Assembly (NCBI GenBank): GCA_947427205.1
Contig: CANEHB010000001.1
Span: 276,574-340,573 of the forward strand
Source: an uncultured Clostridium sp.
Lineage (GTDB): Bacteria > Bacillota > Clostridia > TANB77 > CAG-508
Direction: 5' to 3'
DNA: 64,000 nt
Shown: positions 55,101 to 63,286 of the stretch, one piece after another
Numbering within the stretch: position 1 is the stretch's first letter
Layout: every line of letters starts with the position of its first letter
The notes under the pieces: model-generated
The model's input: the letters and a program-made list of their open reading frames with translations, nothing else
What the model was told of the DNA's origin: nothing
The model's database searches: none
Translations under genes and position numbers: made by a program

Positions 55101-55843
55101 AAAGTTTAGGAAAAGTTGCCTTAGTAACAGGAGCAGCAAGAGGAATAGGAAAAGAAATAGTATATACATTAGCAGAAAGTGGATATGATGTTTCAATAAA
55201 TTATAGAACTAAAACAACAGAAATTGAACAAATGAAAGAAGAGCTAGAATCAAAATATAAAATTAAATGTGCTTTAGTTCAAGGTGATGTTGCAAATTTT
55301 GAAGATACAGAAAAAATAGTAAATCAAACTGTAGAAGCTTTAGGAAAAATTGATATATTAGTTAATAATGCTGGAATAACAAAAGATGGATTATTAATGA
55401 GAATGTCTAAAGAAGATTTTGAAGCAGTTATAGATGTTAATTTAGTTGGTACATTTAATGTTACAAGAAATGTTATTCCATTAATGATAAAACAAAAGGC
55501 AGGTAGAATTATTAATATATCATCTGTTGTCGGAGTTTCAGGAAATGCTGGCCAAACAAATTATTCAGCATCAAAAGCAGGAATAATTGGATTTACAAAA
55601 AGCTTGGCAAAAGAAGTTTCAAGTAGAAATATTTTAGTAAATGCAGTTGCACCAGGATTTATAGCAACAGATATGACATCAATTTTATCAGATTCTGTAA
55701 AAGAAAATATAAATAGTCAAATTCCTTTAAAAAGAATGGGAAGTGCAAAGGATATAGCAAATGTAGTTAAATTCTTAGCATCAGATGATAGTAGTTATAT
55801 AACAGGTCAAGTAATTAATGTTGATGGTGGAATGTTAATGTAA
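55097..55843 (+). CDS. fabG: 3-oxoacyl-ACP reductase
   Basis: FabG reduces beta-ketoacyl-ACP with NADPH. The 248-residue SDR enzyme has the cofactor motif VTGAARGIGKEIV, VNNAGITKDGLLMRM, the catalytic Ser in INISSVVG, the Tyr and Lys in YSASKAGIIGFTKSLAKE, and the C-terminal SSYITGQVINVDGGMLM. The start at 55097 matches the family N-terminus (KVALVTG after a few residues), although its ribosome site is 36 nt upstream, separated by a hairpin. It is the third gene of the operon. Confidence 0.96.
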   Translation: MKSLGKVALVTGAARGIGKEIVYTLAESGYDVSINYRTKTTEIEQMKEELESKYKIKCALVQGDVANFEDTEKIVNQTVEALGKIDILVNNAGITKDGLLMRMSKEDFEAVIDVNLVGTFNVTRNVIPLMIKQKAGRIINISSVVGVSGNAGQTNYSASKAGIIGFTKSLAKEVSSRNILVNAVAPGFIATDMTSILSDSVKENINSQIPLKRMGSAKDIANVVKFLASDDSSYITGQVINVDGGMLM

Positions 55844-55867
55844 TTTTGATTAGAAAGGGTTAGAAAA

Positions 55868-57106
55868 ATGGAAAGAAGAGTTGTAGTAACAGGACTTGGA
55901 GCAATTACTCCTATTGGAAATAATGTAAATGAATTTTGGGAAGGTATTGTAAATGGCAAATGTGGTATTGATGAAATAACATTATTTGATATTACAGATT
56001 TTAAAGTTAAACTTGCTGGAGAAGTAAAAGGATTTAATCCAGAAGAAGCTTTAGATAAAAAATCAGCTAAAAGATTAGATAGATATTCTCAACTTGCTAT
56101 GGTAGCTGCGAAAGAAGCTTTAGATGATAGTAAAATAAATATGGAAGAAATAGACGCTACTCGTTTTGGTGTAGCTATAAGTTCTGGTATAGGTGGACTA
56201 CAAACAATAGAAAATAGTAGTAATATATTAGCAGAAAAAGGACCAGATAGAATTTCTCCAATGTATATTCCAATGGCTATTAATAACATGGCAACAGGAA
56301 ATGTTGCTATAGAAATAGGAGCAAAAGGTGAGTCTTTTTGTATGACAACTGCATGTGCTAGCGCTACACATACTATAGGAGAATGCTATAGAATTATTAA
56401 ACATGGATATCAAGAAGTTATGCTTGCAGGTGGAACAGAAGCTTCTATTACTCCAACAGGAATTGCAGGATTTACAAATATTAAAGCATTATCACAATCA
56501 ACAGATAAAACAAGAGCTAGTATTCCATTTGATAAAGAAAGAAGTGGATTTGTAATGGGAGAAGGAGCAGGTGTAATAATTTTAGAAGAATTAGAACATG
56601 CTAAAAAAAGAGGAGCAAAAATATATGCAGAGATTGTTGGATACGGAGCTTCTTCAGATGCGTATCATATTACATCTCCAGCACCAAATGGAGAAGGTGG
56701 TGCAAGAGCAATGAAAAATGCAATTTTAGATGCTAAAATGACTCCAGAAGATATAACATACATAAATGCACATGGAACTTCTACACATTTAAATGATGCT
56801 TTTGAAACATCAGCTATAAAAACAGCTTTAGGAGAAGCAAGTAAAAGTGTAATGGTTAGTTCTACTAAAGGTCATACTGGTCACCTTTTAGGTGCAGCAG
56901 GTGGTGTTGAAGCAATAGCTTGCGTTAAAGCAGTAGAAAAAAATATTATTCCTCCAACTATTGGATATAAGGTTCCTGATGAAGAATGCGATTTAGATAT
57001 TGTTCCAAATGAAGCTAGAAACATAGAAGTTAATGTTGCAATGTCTAATTCTTTAGGATTTGGAGGACATAATAGTTCTATTATATTTAAAAAATATATA
57101 AATTAA
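55868..57106 (+). CDS. fabF: Beta-ketoacyl-ACP synthase II
   Basis: FabF carries out chain-elongating condensation. The 412-residue protein has RRVVVTGLGAITPIGN at the start, the nucleophilic Cys in MTTACASATHTIGE (about residue 163), the two catalytic His in INAHGTSTHLND (about 303) and TKGHTGHLLGAAGG (about 340), and NSLGFGGHNSSIIF at the end. It is complete. It follows fabG by 24 bp with ribosome site GAAAGG. Confidence 0.97.
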   Translation: MERRVVVTGLGAITPIGNNVNEFWEGIVNGKCGIDEITLFDITDFKVKLAGEVKGFNPEEALDKKSAKRLDRYSQLAMVAAKEALDDSKINMEEIDATRFGVAISSGIGGLQTIENSSNILAEKGPDRISPMYIPMAINNMATGNVAIEIGAKGESFCMTTACASATHTIGECYRIIKHGYQEVMLAGGTEASITPTGIAGFTNIKALSQSTDKTRASIPFDKERSGFVMGEGAGVIILEELEHAKKRGAKIYAEIVGYGASSDAYHITSPAPNGEGGARAMKNAILDAKMTPEDITYINAHGTSTHLNDAFETSAIKTALGEASKSVMVSSTKGHTGHLLGAAGGVEAIACVKAVEKNIIPPTIGYKVPDEECDLDIVPNEARNIEVNVAMSNSLGFGGHNSSIIFKKYIN

Positions 57107-57117
57107 GTTTTTTAGAC

Positions 57118-57208
57118 TATATATTTTATTTTCATAGTTTATTTACTGGTCGACATTGCTACGCAAGTCTCTCAAAGCTACGTATAAACTATTCAAATAA
57201 AATATATA
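57118..57208. repeat. 91-bp inverted-repeat element between fabF and accB
   Basis: Arms 57118-57142 and 57184-57208 match at 23 of 25 positions when one is reversed, enclosing a 41-nt loop of clearly higher G+C (GTCGACATTGCTACGCAAG and GCTACGT). It may be a small MITE or an intra-operon RNA structure that tunes accB expression. Confidence 0.7.
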
Positions 57209-57261
57209 ATCAAAAATTATTATTTATATAATTATTTTTAATTATGAAAGGAAAGAGATTT

Positions 57262-57735
57262 ATGGAATATAAAGAAATAAAAAAACTAATGGATGAGATG
57301 GGAAATTCTAAATTAACTGAAATGGAAATAGAGTTTCAAGATGGTATTAAAATTAAAATGAAAAAAGATTCTGGAAATATGCAAAATATTCCAATAATAC
57401 AATCTCAAGTTATGCCAGTTTCTAGCATACCTAAAGTTCCAGTACAAGAAGTTAATGTTAATAATACTAATGTTGTAGAAAATAAAGAATCAGAAGTTAA
57501 AGGAATAACAGTTAAATCTCCTATGGTTGGGACTTTCTATTCGAAATCATCTCCTTCTAGTGAACCTTTTGTAAAAATAGGTAGTAAAGTAAAAAAAGGA
57601 GATACTCTTTGTATTATTGAAGCTATGAAGCTTATGAATGAAATTGAGTCAGAATATGATGGTGAAATAATAGAGATATTAGTTAAAGATGAAGAAATGG
57701 TAGATTATGGAAAACCATTATTTATTATAAAGTAA
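57262..57735 (+). CDS. accB: Biotin carboxyl carrier protein of acetyl-CoA carboxylase
   Basis: The ATG at 57262 follows GGAAAG; the in-frame ATG at 57244 has no ribosome site. The 157-residue protein has an N-terminal helical part (MEYKEIKKLMDEM), a linker with Pro, Val and Asn (about 48-78), and the biotinyl domain with SPMVGTFY, the biotinylation motif EAMKLMNEIES (Lys modified, about residue 121) and the closing GKPLFIIK. It carries CO2 between AccC and AccDA. BirA at 18854 should modify it. Confidence 0.96.
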   Translation: MEYKEIKKLMDEMGNSKLTEMEIEFQDGIKIKMKKDSGNMQNIPIIQSQVMPVSSIPKVPVQEVNVNNTNVVENKESEVKGITVKSPMVGTFYSKSSPSSEPFVKIGSKVKKGDTLCIIEAMKLMNEIESEYDGEIIEILVKDEEMVDYGKPLFIIK

Positions 57736-57750
57736 AGGAAGAAAATAAAA

Positions 57751-58176
57751 ATGTTAGATATAAATGAAATAATGAAAATAATTCCACAAAGAGCTCCATT
57801 TTTAATGATTGATAGAGTTGAAGAATATACGCCAGGAGAAAGTGCTATAGCTTATAAAAATGTTTGTATAAATGAACCATATTTTCAAGGACATTTTCCA
57901 GCTCAACCTATTATGCCAGGTGTTTTAATAGTTGAAGCATTAGCCCAAACAGGAGCAGTAGCAATTCTTTCTATGGAAGAAAATAAAGGTAAAAATGCTT
58001 TATTTGGTGGAATTGATAAATTAAGATTTAAAAAGCAAGTTGTTCCAGGGGATGTTTTAAAATTAGAAGTTAAAATAATAAAATCAAAAGGACCAATTGG
58101 TGTAGGTGAAGCAGTAGCAACAGTTGATGGTAAAGTAGCTGTAAAAGGTGAACTTACATTTGCAATAGTTGGCTAG
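57751..58176 (+). CDS. fabZ: 3-hydroxyacyl-ACP dehydratase
   Basis: FabZ removes water from beta-hydroxyacyl-ACP. The 141-residue hot-dog-fold protein has [14 protein letters not shown], the catalytic His in [25 protein letters not shown] (with Glu about 14 residues later), and [16 protein letters not shown]. It follows accB by 15 bp. No fabA or fabM isomerase is in the window. After fabZ the operon is interrupted by a minus-strand cassette (58224-58917). Confidence 0.96.
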   Translation: MLDINEIMKIIPQRAPFLMIDRVEEYTPGESAIAYKNVCINEPYFQGHFPAQPIMPGVLIVEALAQTGAVAILSMEENKGKNALFGGIDKLRFKKQVVPGDVLKLEVKIIKSKGPIGVGEAVATVDGKVAVKGELTFAIVG

Positions 58177-58223
58177 TAATTAAATAAGAATTTATGTGAG
58201 AAAACGGATTTAATGACAAAAGA

Positions 58224-58251
58224 AAATATGGGTCCTTTTGGGACCCAAAAT
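58224..58251 (-). terminator. Terminator of the inserted minus-strand cassette
   Basis: On the minus strand TGGGTCC and GGACCCA pair around a short A-rich loop and are followed by TATTTTCTTTT. The + strand side lacks a T run, so fab operon transcription can pass. Confidence 0.65.
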
Positions 58252-58268
58252 TTAAAGAATTCAAAATT

Positions 58269-58403
58269 TTAGAAGTGAATTTTGCAATTGTTTGCAGATT
58301 GTACTCTTCCACTGTTTTGTGCCTCACATAAGAGCGTGGCTGAATTTGGTGGAATTTTAATTTTACTTGAATTCCAAAAGATTTCTGCCATAGATATTCT
58401 CAT
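58269..58403 (-). CDS. Small ORF (44 aa) in the inserted cassette
   Basis: An ATG with AAGGA four bases upstream starts a 44-residue peptide beginning MRISMAEIFWNSS and ending ANNCKIHF. It begins 8 nt after the stop of the larger minus-strand gene and shares its G+C-richer composition. I recognise no family. It could be an accidental ORF or the end of a broken larger gene. Confidence 0.4.
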   Translation of the reverse strand: MRISMAEIFWNSSKIKIPPNSATLLCEAQNSGRVQSANNCKIHF

Positions 58404-58410
58404 ATTTTCC

Positions 58411-58854
58411 TTAAAGATTGCTGGATAAAGTATAAATTTGAACAGTTTCAGAAATATCTTGCTCAATTACCTTAAAACCACATTGTCTTGCAACTGTAAA
58501 TAAGCAATTTTCAAGAGGACATAGAATAAGGTCAGAGGTAAGATTATTTTTAATTTCTGAAAATTCAAGTTTATACTTAGTTTGTAAGCCATGTTTAAAT
58601 AATGTTGTTCGCAGATTTTTTAAATATTCAACGCAACAACTATATTCATAGCCACCCATATTGACTTCAGGAAATTCCTTTGGCATAGGACATTCAGAAG
58701 ACGAATTATTAAAAAAGTATTCTTCAGTGTGGTGCTTCACACTAGGAAGAAAAAAATCGTCATTTACTTGACAATGCAGCGCCTTCAGTGAATACCGACA
58801 GATATGCCAGTTAATTAACTGTAAGTGCCGCATGTAGTTATAGAAATTTTTCAT
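58411..58854 (-). CDS. Hypothetical protein of foreign composition inserted in the fab operon
   Basis: A 147-residue protein starting at ATG 58854 (GAAAGG upstream). An in-frame ATG at 58902 lies on the -10 box and cannot be the start. The product is His- and Cys-rich (MRHLQLINWHICRYSL, CQVNDDF, SVKHHTEEYFFNN, SYSCCVEYLKNLR-like, LILCPLENCLFTVARQCGF); about nine cysteines suggest metal binding or disulfides. No family is recognised. It uses codons such as CTG, CGC and two in-frame CGG that native genes avoid. With its own promoter and terminator, it forms a compact acquired unit. Confidence 0.62.
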   Translation of the reverse strand: MKNFYNYMRHLQLINWHICRYSLKALHCQVNDDFFLPSVKHHTEEYFFNNSSSECPMPKEFPEVNMGGYEYSCCVEYLKNLRTTLFKHGLQTKYKLEFSEIKNNLTSDLILCPLENCLFTVARQCGFKVIEQDISETVQIYTLSSNL

Positions 58855-58888
58855 AAAACCACAACCTTTCATGTTTTTTGCAACTTTA

Positions 58889-58917
58889 ATTATACCATAC
58901 ATTATGTAAATTGTAAA
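58889..58917 (-). promoter_or_regulatory. Promoter of the inserted minus-strand cassette
   Basis: On the minus strand TTTACA (58917-58912) and TATAAT (58894-58889) have a 17-bp spacer. Confidence 0.75.
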
Positions 58918-58934
58918 TAAAAGGAGATTTTAGA

Positions 58935-60275
58935 ATGTTAAATAAAGTATTAATAGCAAATCGTGGAGAGATTGCTGTAAGAATAATAAGAGCATGTAGA
59001 GAGATGAATATAAGAACAGTAGCAATATATTCAGAAGCAGACAAAGATAGCTTACATACTAAACTTGCAGATGAAGCAATCTGTGTAGGACCTGCAGGAT
59101 CTGCAAAAAGTTATTTAAATATTAAAAATATTTTAGAGGCAGCAAGTCTTTCAGGTGTAGATAGTATACATCCTGGTTTTGGCTTTTTGTCAGAAAATTC
59201 TAATTTTGCCAAAATGTGTGAAGAAAGTAATATAAAATTTATAGGTCCATCTTATAAAGTTATTGATTTAATGGGAAATAAATCAAATAGTAAAGAACTT
59301 ATGAAATCAGCAGGGGTTCCTGTTATACCAGGATCTGAAGGTAGCTTACGAGACTTAGAAGATGCAAAAAAAATAGCAAAAGAGATTGGATTTCCTATTA
59401 TGCTTAAGGCAGCAGCAGGTGGTGGAGGAAAAGGTATTAGATTAGTTGAAGAAATGAAAGACCTAGAATCAGCTTATAATATAGTAAAACAAGAAGCAAA
59501 AGTTTCTTTTAATGATGATGAAATTTATATGGAAAAGTTTATTGTAAATCCACGACATGTTGAAATACAGATTTTAGCAGATGAACATGGAAATGTAGTT
59601 CATTTAGGAGAAAGAGATTGCTCAGTACAAAGAAGAAATCAAAAGATTTTAGAAGAAAGTCCTTCAACAGTTTTAGATGAAGCCCTAAGAAAAAAAATGG
59701 GAGAAGCAGCAATAAAAGCAGTAAAGGCATCAAAATATTATAATGCAGGTACAATAGAATTTTTGGTAGATAAAGATAAAAACTTTTATTTTATGGAAAT
59801 GAATACAAGAATTCAAGTTGAGCATCCTGTTACAGAATGGGTTACAGGTATTGATATAGTTAAAGAGCAAATAAGAATAGCATCAGGTGAAAAATTAAGA
59901 TTTAAACAGGAAGATATAAATTTTGAAGGACATAGTATTGAATGTAGAGTTAACGCTGAAAATCCAGATAAAAATTTTATACCTTGTCCTGGAGAAATTA
60001 AAGGATTAAATTTACCAGGAGGAAATGGTGTAAGAGTAGATACAGCAGTTTATTCTGGATATAAAATTCCTCCAACATATGATTCAATGATTGCTAAAAT
60101 AATTGTTCATGCAGAAACTAGAGATGATGCTATTTTAAAAATGAAAAGGGCATTAGAGGAATGCATTATAGATGGTATAGATACAAATATTGATTTCCTT
60201 TATAGAATACTTGAAGATGAAAATTTTATTACAGGAAATTTTGATACATCATTTATTAATAAAATGCTAGGATAA
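58935..60275 (+). CDS. accC: Acetyl-CoA carboxylase biotin carboxylase subunit
   Basis: AccC carboxylates the biotin on BCCP using ATP and bicarbonate. The 446-residue protein has KVLIANRGEIAVRIIRACRE, the ATP-grasp glycine loop MLKAAAGGGGKGIRLVEE (about residue 157), HVEIQILADEHGNVVHLGERDCSVQRRNQK, the active-site FMEMNTRIQVEHPVTE and the C-terminal domain. All catalytic positions are present. The ribosome site AAAGGAG lies just outside the inserted cassette's promoter. Confidence 0.98.
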   Translation: MLNKVLIANRGEIAVRIIRACREMNIRTVAIYSEADKDSLHTKLADEAICVGPAGSAKSYLNIKNILEAASLSGVDSIHPGFGFLSENSNFAKMCEESNIKFIGPSYKVIDLMGNKSNSKELMKSAGVPVIPGSEGSLRDLEDAKKIAKEIGFPIMLKAAAGGGGKGIRLVEEMKDLESAYNIVKQEAKVSFNDDEIYMEKFIVNPRHVEIQILADEHGNVVHLGERDCSVQRRNQKILEESPSTVLDEALRKKMGEAAIKAVKASKYYNAGTIEFLVDKDKNFYFMEMNTRIQVEHPVTEWVTGIDIVKEQIRIASGEKLRFKQEDINFEGHSIECRVNAENPDKNFIPCPGEIKGLNLPGGNGVRVDTAVYSGYKIPPTYDSMIAKIIVHAETRDDAILKMKRALEECIIDGIDTNIDFLYRILEDENFITGNFDTSFINKMLG

Positions 60276-60376
60276 TTGCAGTTAAATATCAAAATGTTAA
60301 TACTAATTAAATTATAGTATTTAGAAAATATAAAAATATACTTATCTTTAACAAATAAGAAAGGAATAACTTTATT

Positions 60377-61210
60377 ATGATAATAGATAAATTAAAAAAA
60401 AGAAATAAAGTTGATAACAAAGAAAATAAAGTTGATATTCCAGTTGGAAAATGGGTAAAATGTGACAAATGTAGTGAGATTTTATATAAAGATACTTTAC
60501 ATGAAAATTTTAGTGTTTGCACTAATTGTGGTAATCATTTTAGATTATCAGCTAGAAGAAGAATTAAGCAAATAGTAGATGAAGGAACTTTTAATAGTTT
60601 TGAAATTGATATAAAAACGGTAGATCCACTAAAAATAGATGGATATTTAGAAAAGATAGAAGGCTTAAAGACAAAAACTGGAATTGATGAAGCAGTAGTT
60701 TGTGGAACAGGAAAAATAAATAATGAAGATGCTGTTATTTGTGTTATGGATGGAAATTTTTTAATGGGAAGCATGGGAAGTGTTGTTGGAGAAAAAATAA
60801 CGTATTCTATAGAAAAAGCAATAGAGTTAAAATTACCTATAATTATATTTTCAGTTTCTGGTGGTGCAAGAATGCAAGAAGGAATTATTTCATTAATGCA
60901 AATGGCAAAAACTTCAAGTGCTATATCTAAATTAAATAATGCTGGAATTTTATATATATCAGTTTTAACTGATCCAACCTATGGAGGAGTAACGGCCAGT
61001 TTTGCATCACTTGGAGATATAATTTTAGCAGAACCAAAATCAATGATTGGATTTGCTGGTCCTAGAGTTATAAAACAAACTATTGGTCAAGAGCTTCCAG
61101 ACGGATTTCAAACAGCAGAGTTTTTATTAGAACATGGGTTTATAGATAAAATTGTTGAAAGAAAAGATATGAAAGATACTATTTATAAATTGTTAAAATT
61201 TCATAGTTAA
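60377..61210 (+). CDS. accD: Acetyl-CoA carboxylase carboxyltransferase beta subunit
   Basis: AccD with AccA moves the carboxyl group from biotin to acetyl-CoA, forming malonyl-CoA. The 277-residue protein has an N-terminal four-cysteine zinc ribbon ([14 protein letters not shown] and [15 protein letters not shown], about residues 27-52), then the crotonase-fold core with [52 protein letters not shown] and [16 protein letters not shown]. It is complete. Confidence 0.97.
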   Translation: MIIDKLKKRNKVDNKENKVDIPVGKWVKCDKCSEILYKDTLHENFSVCTNCGNHFRLSARRRIKQIVDEGTFNSFEIDIKTVDPLKIDGYLEKIEGLKTKTGIDEAVVCGTGKINNEDAVICVMDGNFLMGSMGSVVGEKITYSIEKAIELKLPIIIFSVSGGARMQEGIISLMQMAKTSSAISKLNNAGILYISVLTDPTYGGVTASFASLGDIILAEPKSMIGFAGPRVIKQTIGQELPDGFQTAEFLLEHGFIDKIVERKDMKDTIYKLLKFHS

Positions 61211-61336
61211 AGATTTAATGTTTTGGCATAAAATTACATCTAATTTTATGGTAAAATAAAAAAATTTGTTATTAAATAAGAAAAATATGATAAAGAATTT
61301 TTATAAAATTAATATGAGCCTTGAGGAGGTGAAAAA

Positions 61337-62278
61337 TTGTCAAATCTAAATGAAGAAATTAAAGAGTTAGAAAGCTTTATAAAAGAACTTGAAAATATAA
61401 GTAAAGATAGAATTGTAGATGTTTCTGACGAAATAAGAGAAACTAAAGAAAAACTCTTAAAATTAAGAGAAAAAGCATATTCTAATCTAACAGCATGGGA
61501 TAAAGTGGAAATTGCAAGAAATCCTTTGAGACCTACAGCACTTGATTATATTGATATAATATTTGATGATTTTATTGAACTTCATGGAGATAGACAGTTT
61601 AAAGATGATAAATCAATAGTTTGTGGACTTGCAAAAATAGAGGATCAGAATTTTACAATAGTCGCAGAGCAAAAAGGAAGAAATACAAAGGAAAATATTG
61701 AAAGAAATTTTGGAATGCCAAATCCAGAAAGTTATAGAAAAGGTATTAGATTTATGAAGCAAGCAGAAAAGTTCCATAGACCTATAATTACTTTTATAGA
61801 TACAAAGGGAGCGTATCCTGGAATTGGAGCAGAAGAAAGAGGCCAAGGAGAAGCTATTGCTAGAAGTATGATGGAGATGGCAAACTTGAAAGTTCCAATA
61901 ATTAGCATAATAATTGGAGAAGGTTCGAGTGGTGGGGCTTTGGCGCTAGGAGTTGGAGATAGGATAGTTATGCTAGAAAATTCTATTTATTCTATTTTGT
62001 CACCAGAAGGATATGCAAGCATTCTTTGGAAGGATGGATCAAAAGTAAAAGAAGCAGCAGAAAAGATGAAGTTAACAGCACAAGATTTAAAAGAACTAAA
62101 TGTTATAGATAAAATAATAAAAGAACCAGCAGGAGGAGCACAGTATGATAAAGAGTTTGTATCTAAAGCTTTAAAAGAATATATTGTTTTAGAAATAGAA
62201 AAATTGAAAGATAAAGATATAGAAAATTTAGTAGATGAAAGATATGAAAAATTCAGAAATATGGGAGAATATCAATAA
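61337..62278 (+). CDS. accA: Acetyl-CoA carboxylase carboxyltransferase alpha subunit
   Basis: The start is TTG at 61337 behind a strong GAGGAGGTGA ribosome site. The 313-residue protein has an N-terminal coiled helix pair (about 1-50), then WDKVEIARNPLRPTALDYI, ELHGDRQFKDDKSIVCGLA, FGMPNPESYRKGIRFM, FIDTKGAYPGIGAEERGQGEAIARS and GEGSSGGALALGVGDRIVMLEN, followed by SPEGYASILWKD. It completes the carboxylase set (AccB, AccC, AccD, AccA) in one operon. Confidence 0.97.
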   Translation: MSNLNEEIKELESFIKELENISKDRIVDVSDEIRETKEKLLKLREKAYSNLTAWDKVEIARNPLRPTALDYIDIIFDDFIELHGDRQFKDDKSIVCGLAKIEDQNFTIVAEQKGRNTKENIERNFGMPNPESYRKGIRFMKQAEKFHRPIITFIDTKGAYPGIGAEERGQGEAIARSMMEMANLKVPIISIIIGEGSSGGALALGVGDRIVMLENSIYSILSPEGYASILWKDGSKVKEAAEKMKLTAQDLKELNVIDKIIKEPAGGAQYDKEFVSKALKEYIVLEIEKLKDKDIENLVDERYEKFRNMGEYQ

Positions 62279-62370
62279 ATATAGTCAATGTTATTATTAA
62301 AAAAGAAAAATTTTAAGTACACATTTTTTTAGATATTAAAATATCAATTTTTAGAAAAGGAGCAAATAAA

Positions 62371-63141
62371 ATGATTTTAAAAGACAAAACAATTTTAATT
62401 ATGGGAATTAGAAACAAATGGAGTATAGCATATGGAGCTGCTAAGTCAGCATATGAACATGGTGCAAAATTAATATTCACTTTTATGGGAGAAGATAATA
62501 GAGAAAAAATAGAAGAATTATTATCAGAATTTGAAGGATTTAAGGCGTATACATGTGATGCATCAAACGATGAAGAATTAGAAAATCTATTTAAAAATAT
62601 TAAAAACGATTATGGGAAAATAGATGGCATATTACATAGTATTGCACATGCTAATACAGAAGATCTAAGAAATGATTTCATAAATACAAGTAAAGATGGA
62701 TTTAGTCATGCAAATGATGTTAGTGCATATAGTTTAGTTGCTGTAGCAAGAATTGCAAGAGACTTAGATGTTTTAAATGAAAATGCAAGTATAACAGCAT
62801 TAACATATTATGGTTCAACAAAAGTTTTACCAGGATATAATGTAATGGGAGTTGCAAAAGCTGCTTTAGAATGTAGTATAAGATATTTAGCAGATAATTT
62901 AGGGCCTATTGGAATAAGAGTAAATGCTATATCAGCAGGACCTATAAAAACATTGTCAGCAAAAGGAATTAAAGACTTTAATTCAATTTTAGATATAGTT
63001 GAAGAAAAAGCACCTTTAAGAAGAAATGTAACAACAGAAGAAGTTGGCAATGCAGTAACATTTTTATTAAGTGATATGTCAAGAGCAATTACAGGACAAA
63101 TTATTTATGCTGATAGTGGATACAACATAATGGGATTATAA
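62371..63141 (+). CDS. fabI: Enoyl-ACP reductase FabI (NADH-dependent)
   Basis: FabI performs the last reduction of each fatty-acid cycle. The 256-residue SDR-type protein has the cofactor segment ILIMGIRNKWSIAYGAAKSAYEHGA, LHSIAHANTEDL, the catalytic Tyr-x6-Lys in YNVMGVAKAALE (about residues 156-163), and SAGPIKTLSAKGI near the substrate loop. A terminator follows it. This is the triclosan-sensitive family. An unrelated enoyl reductase, FabK, comes next. Confidence 0.95.
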   Translation: MILKDKTILIMGIRNKWSIAYGAAKSAYEHGAKLIFTFMGEDNREKIEELLSEFEGFKAYTCDASNDEELENLFKNIKNDYGKIDGILHSIAHANTEDLRNDFINTSKDGFSHANDVSAYSLVAVARIARDLDVLNENASITALTYYGSTKVLPGYNVMGVAKAALECSIRYLADNLGPIGIRVNAISAGPIKTLSAKGIKDFNSILDIVEEKAPLRRNVTTEEVGNAVTFLLSDMSRAITGQIIYADSGYNIMGL

Positions 63142-63180
63142 TTTTTAACAAGAAATGCAAAATGTATTTCTACTATTGAA

Positions 63181-63214
63181 AATATAAGGCGAAATTTTAG
63201 CGCCTATATTTTTT
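63181..63214 (+). terminator. Terminator after fabI
   Basis: AATATAAGGCG and CGCCTATATT pair with one bulged A, followed by TTTT. The main fab operon probably ends here, which would leave fabK as a separate or readthrough unit. Confidence 0.85.
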
Positions 63215-63286
63215 AAAACATATCTAGTTTTACAAACTACATAATAGAGTTTTTTAAATCAAAAAATGTAGATAGGAGAAAAATAT

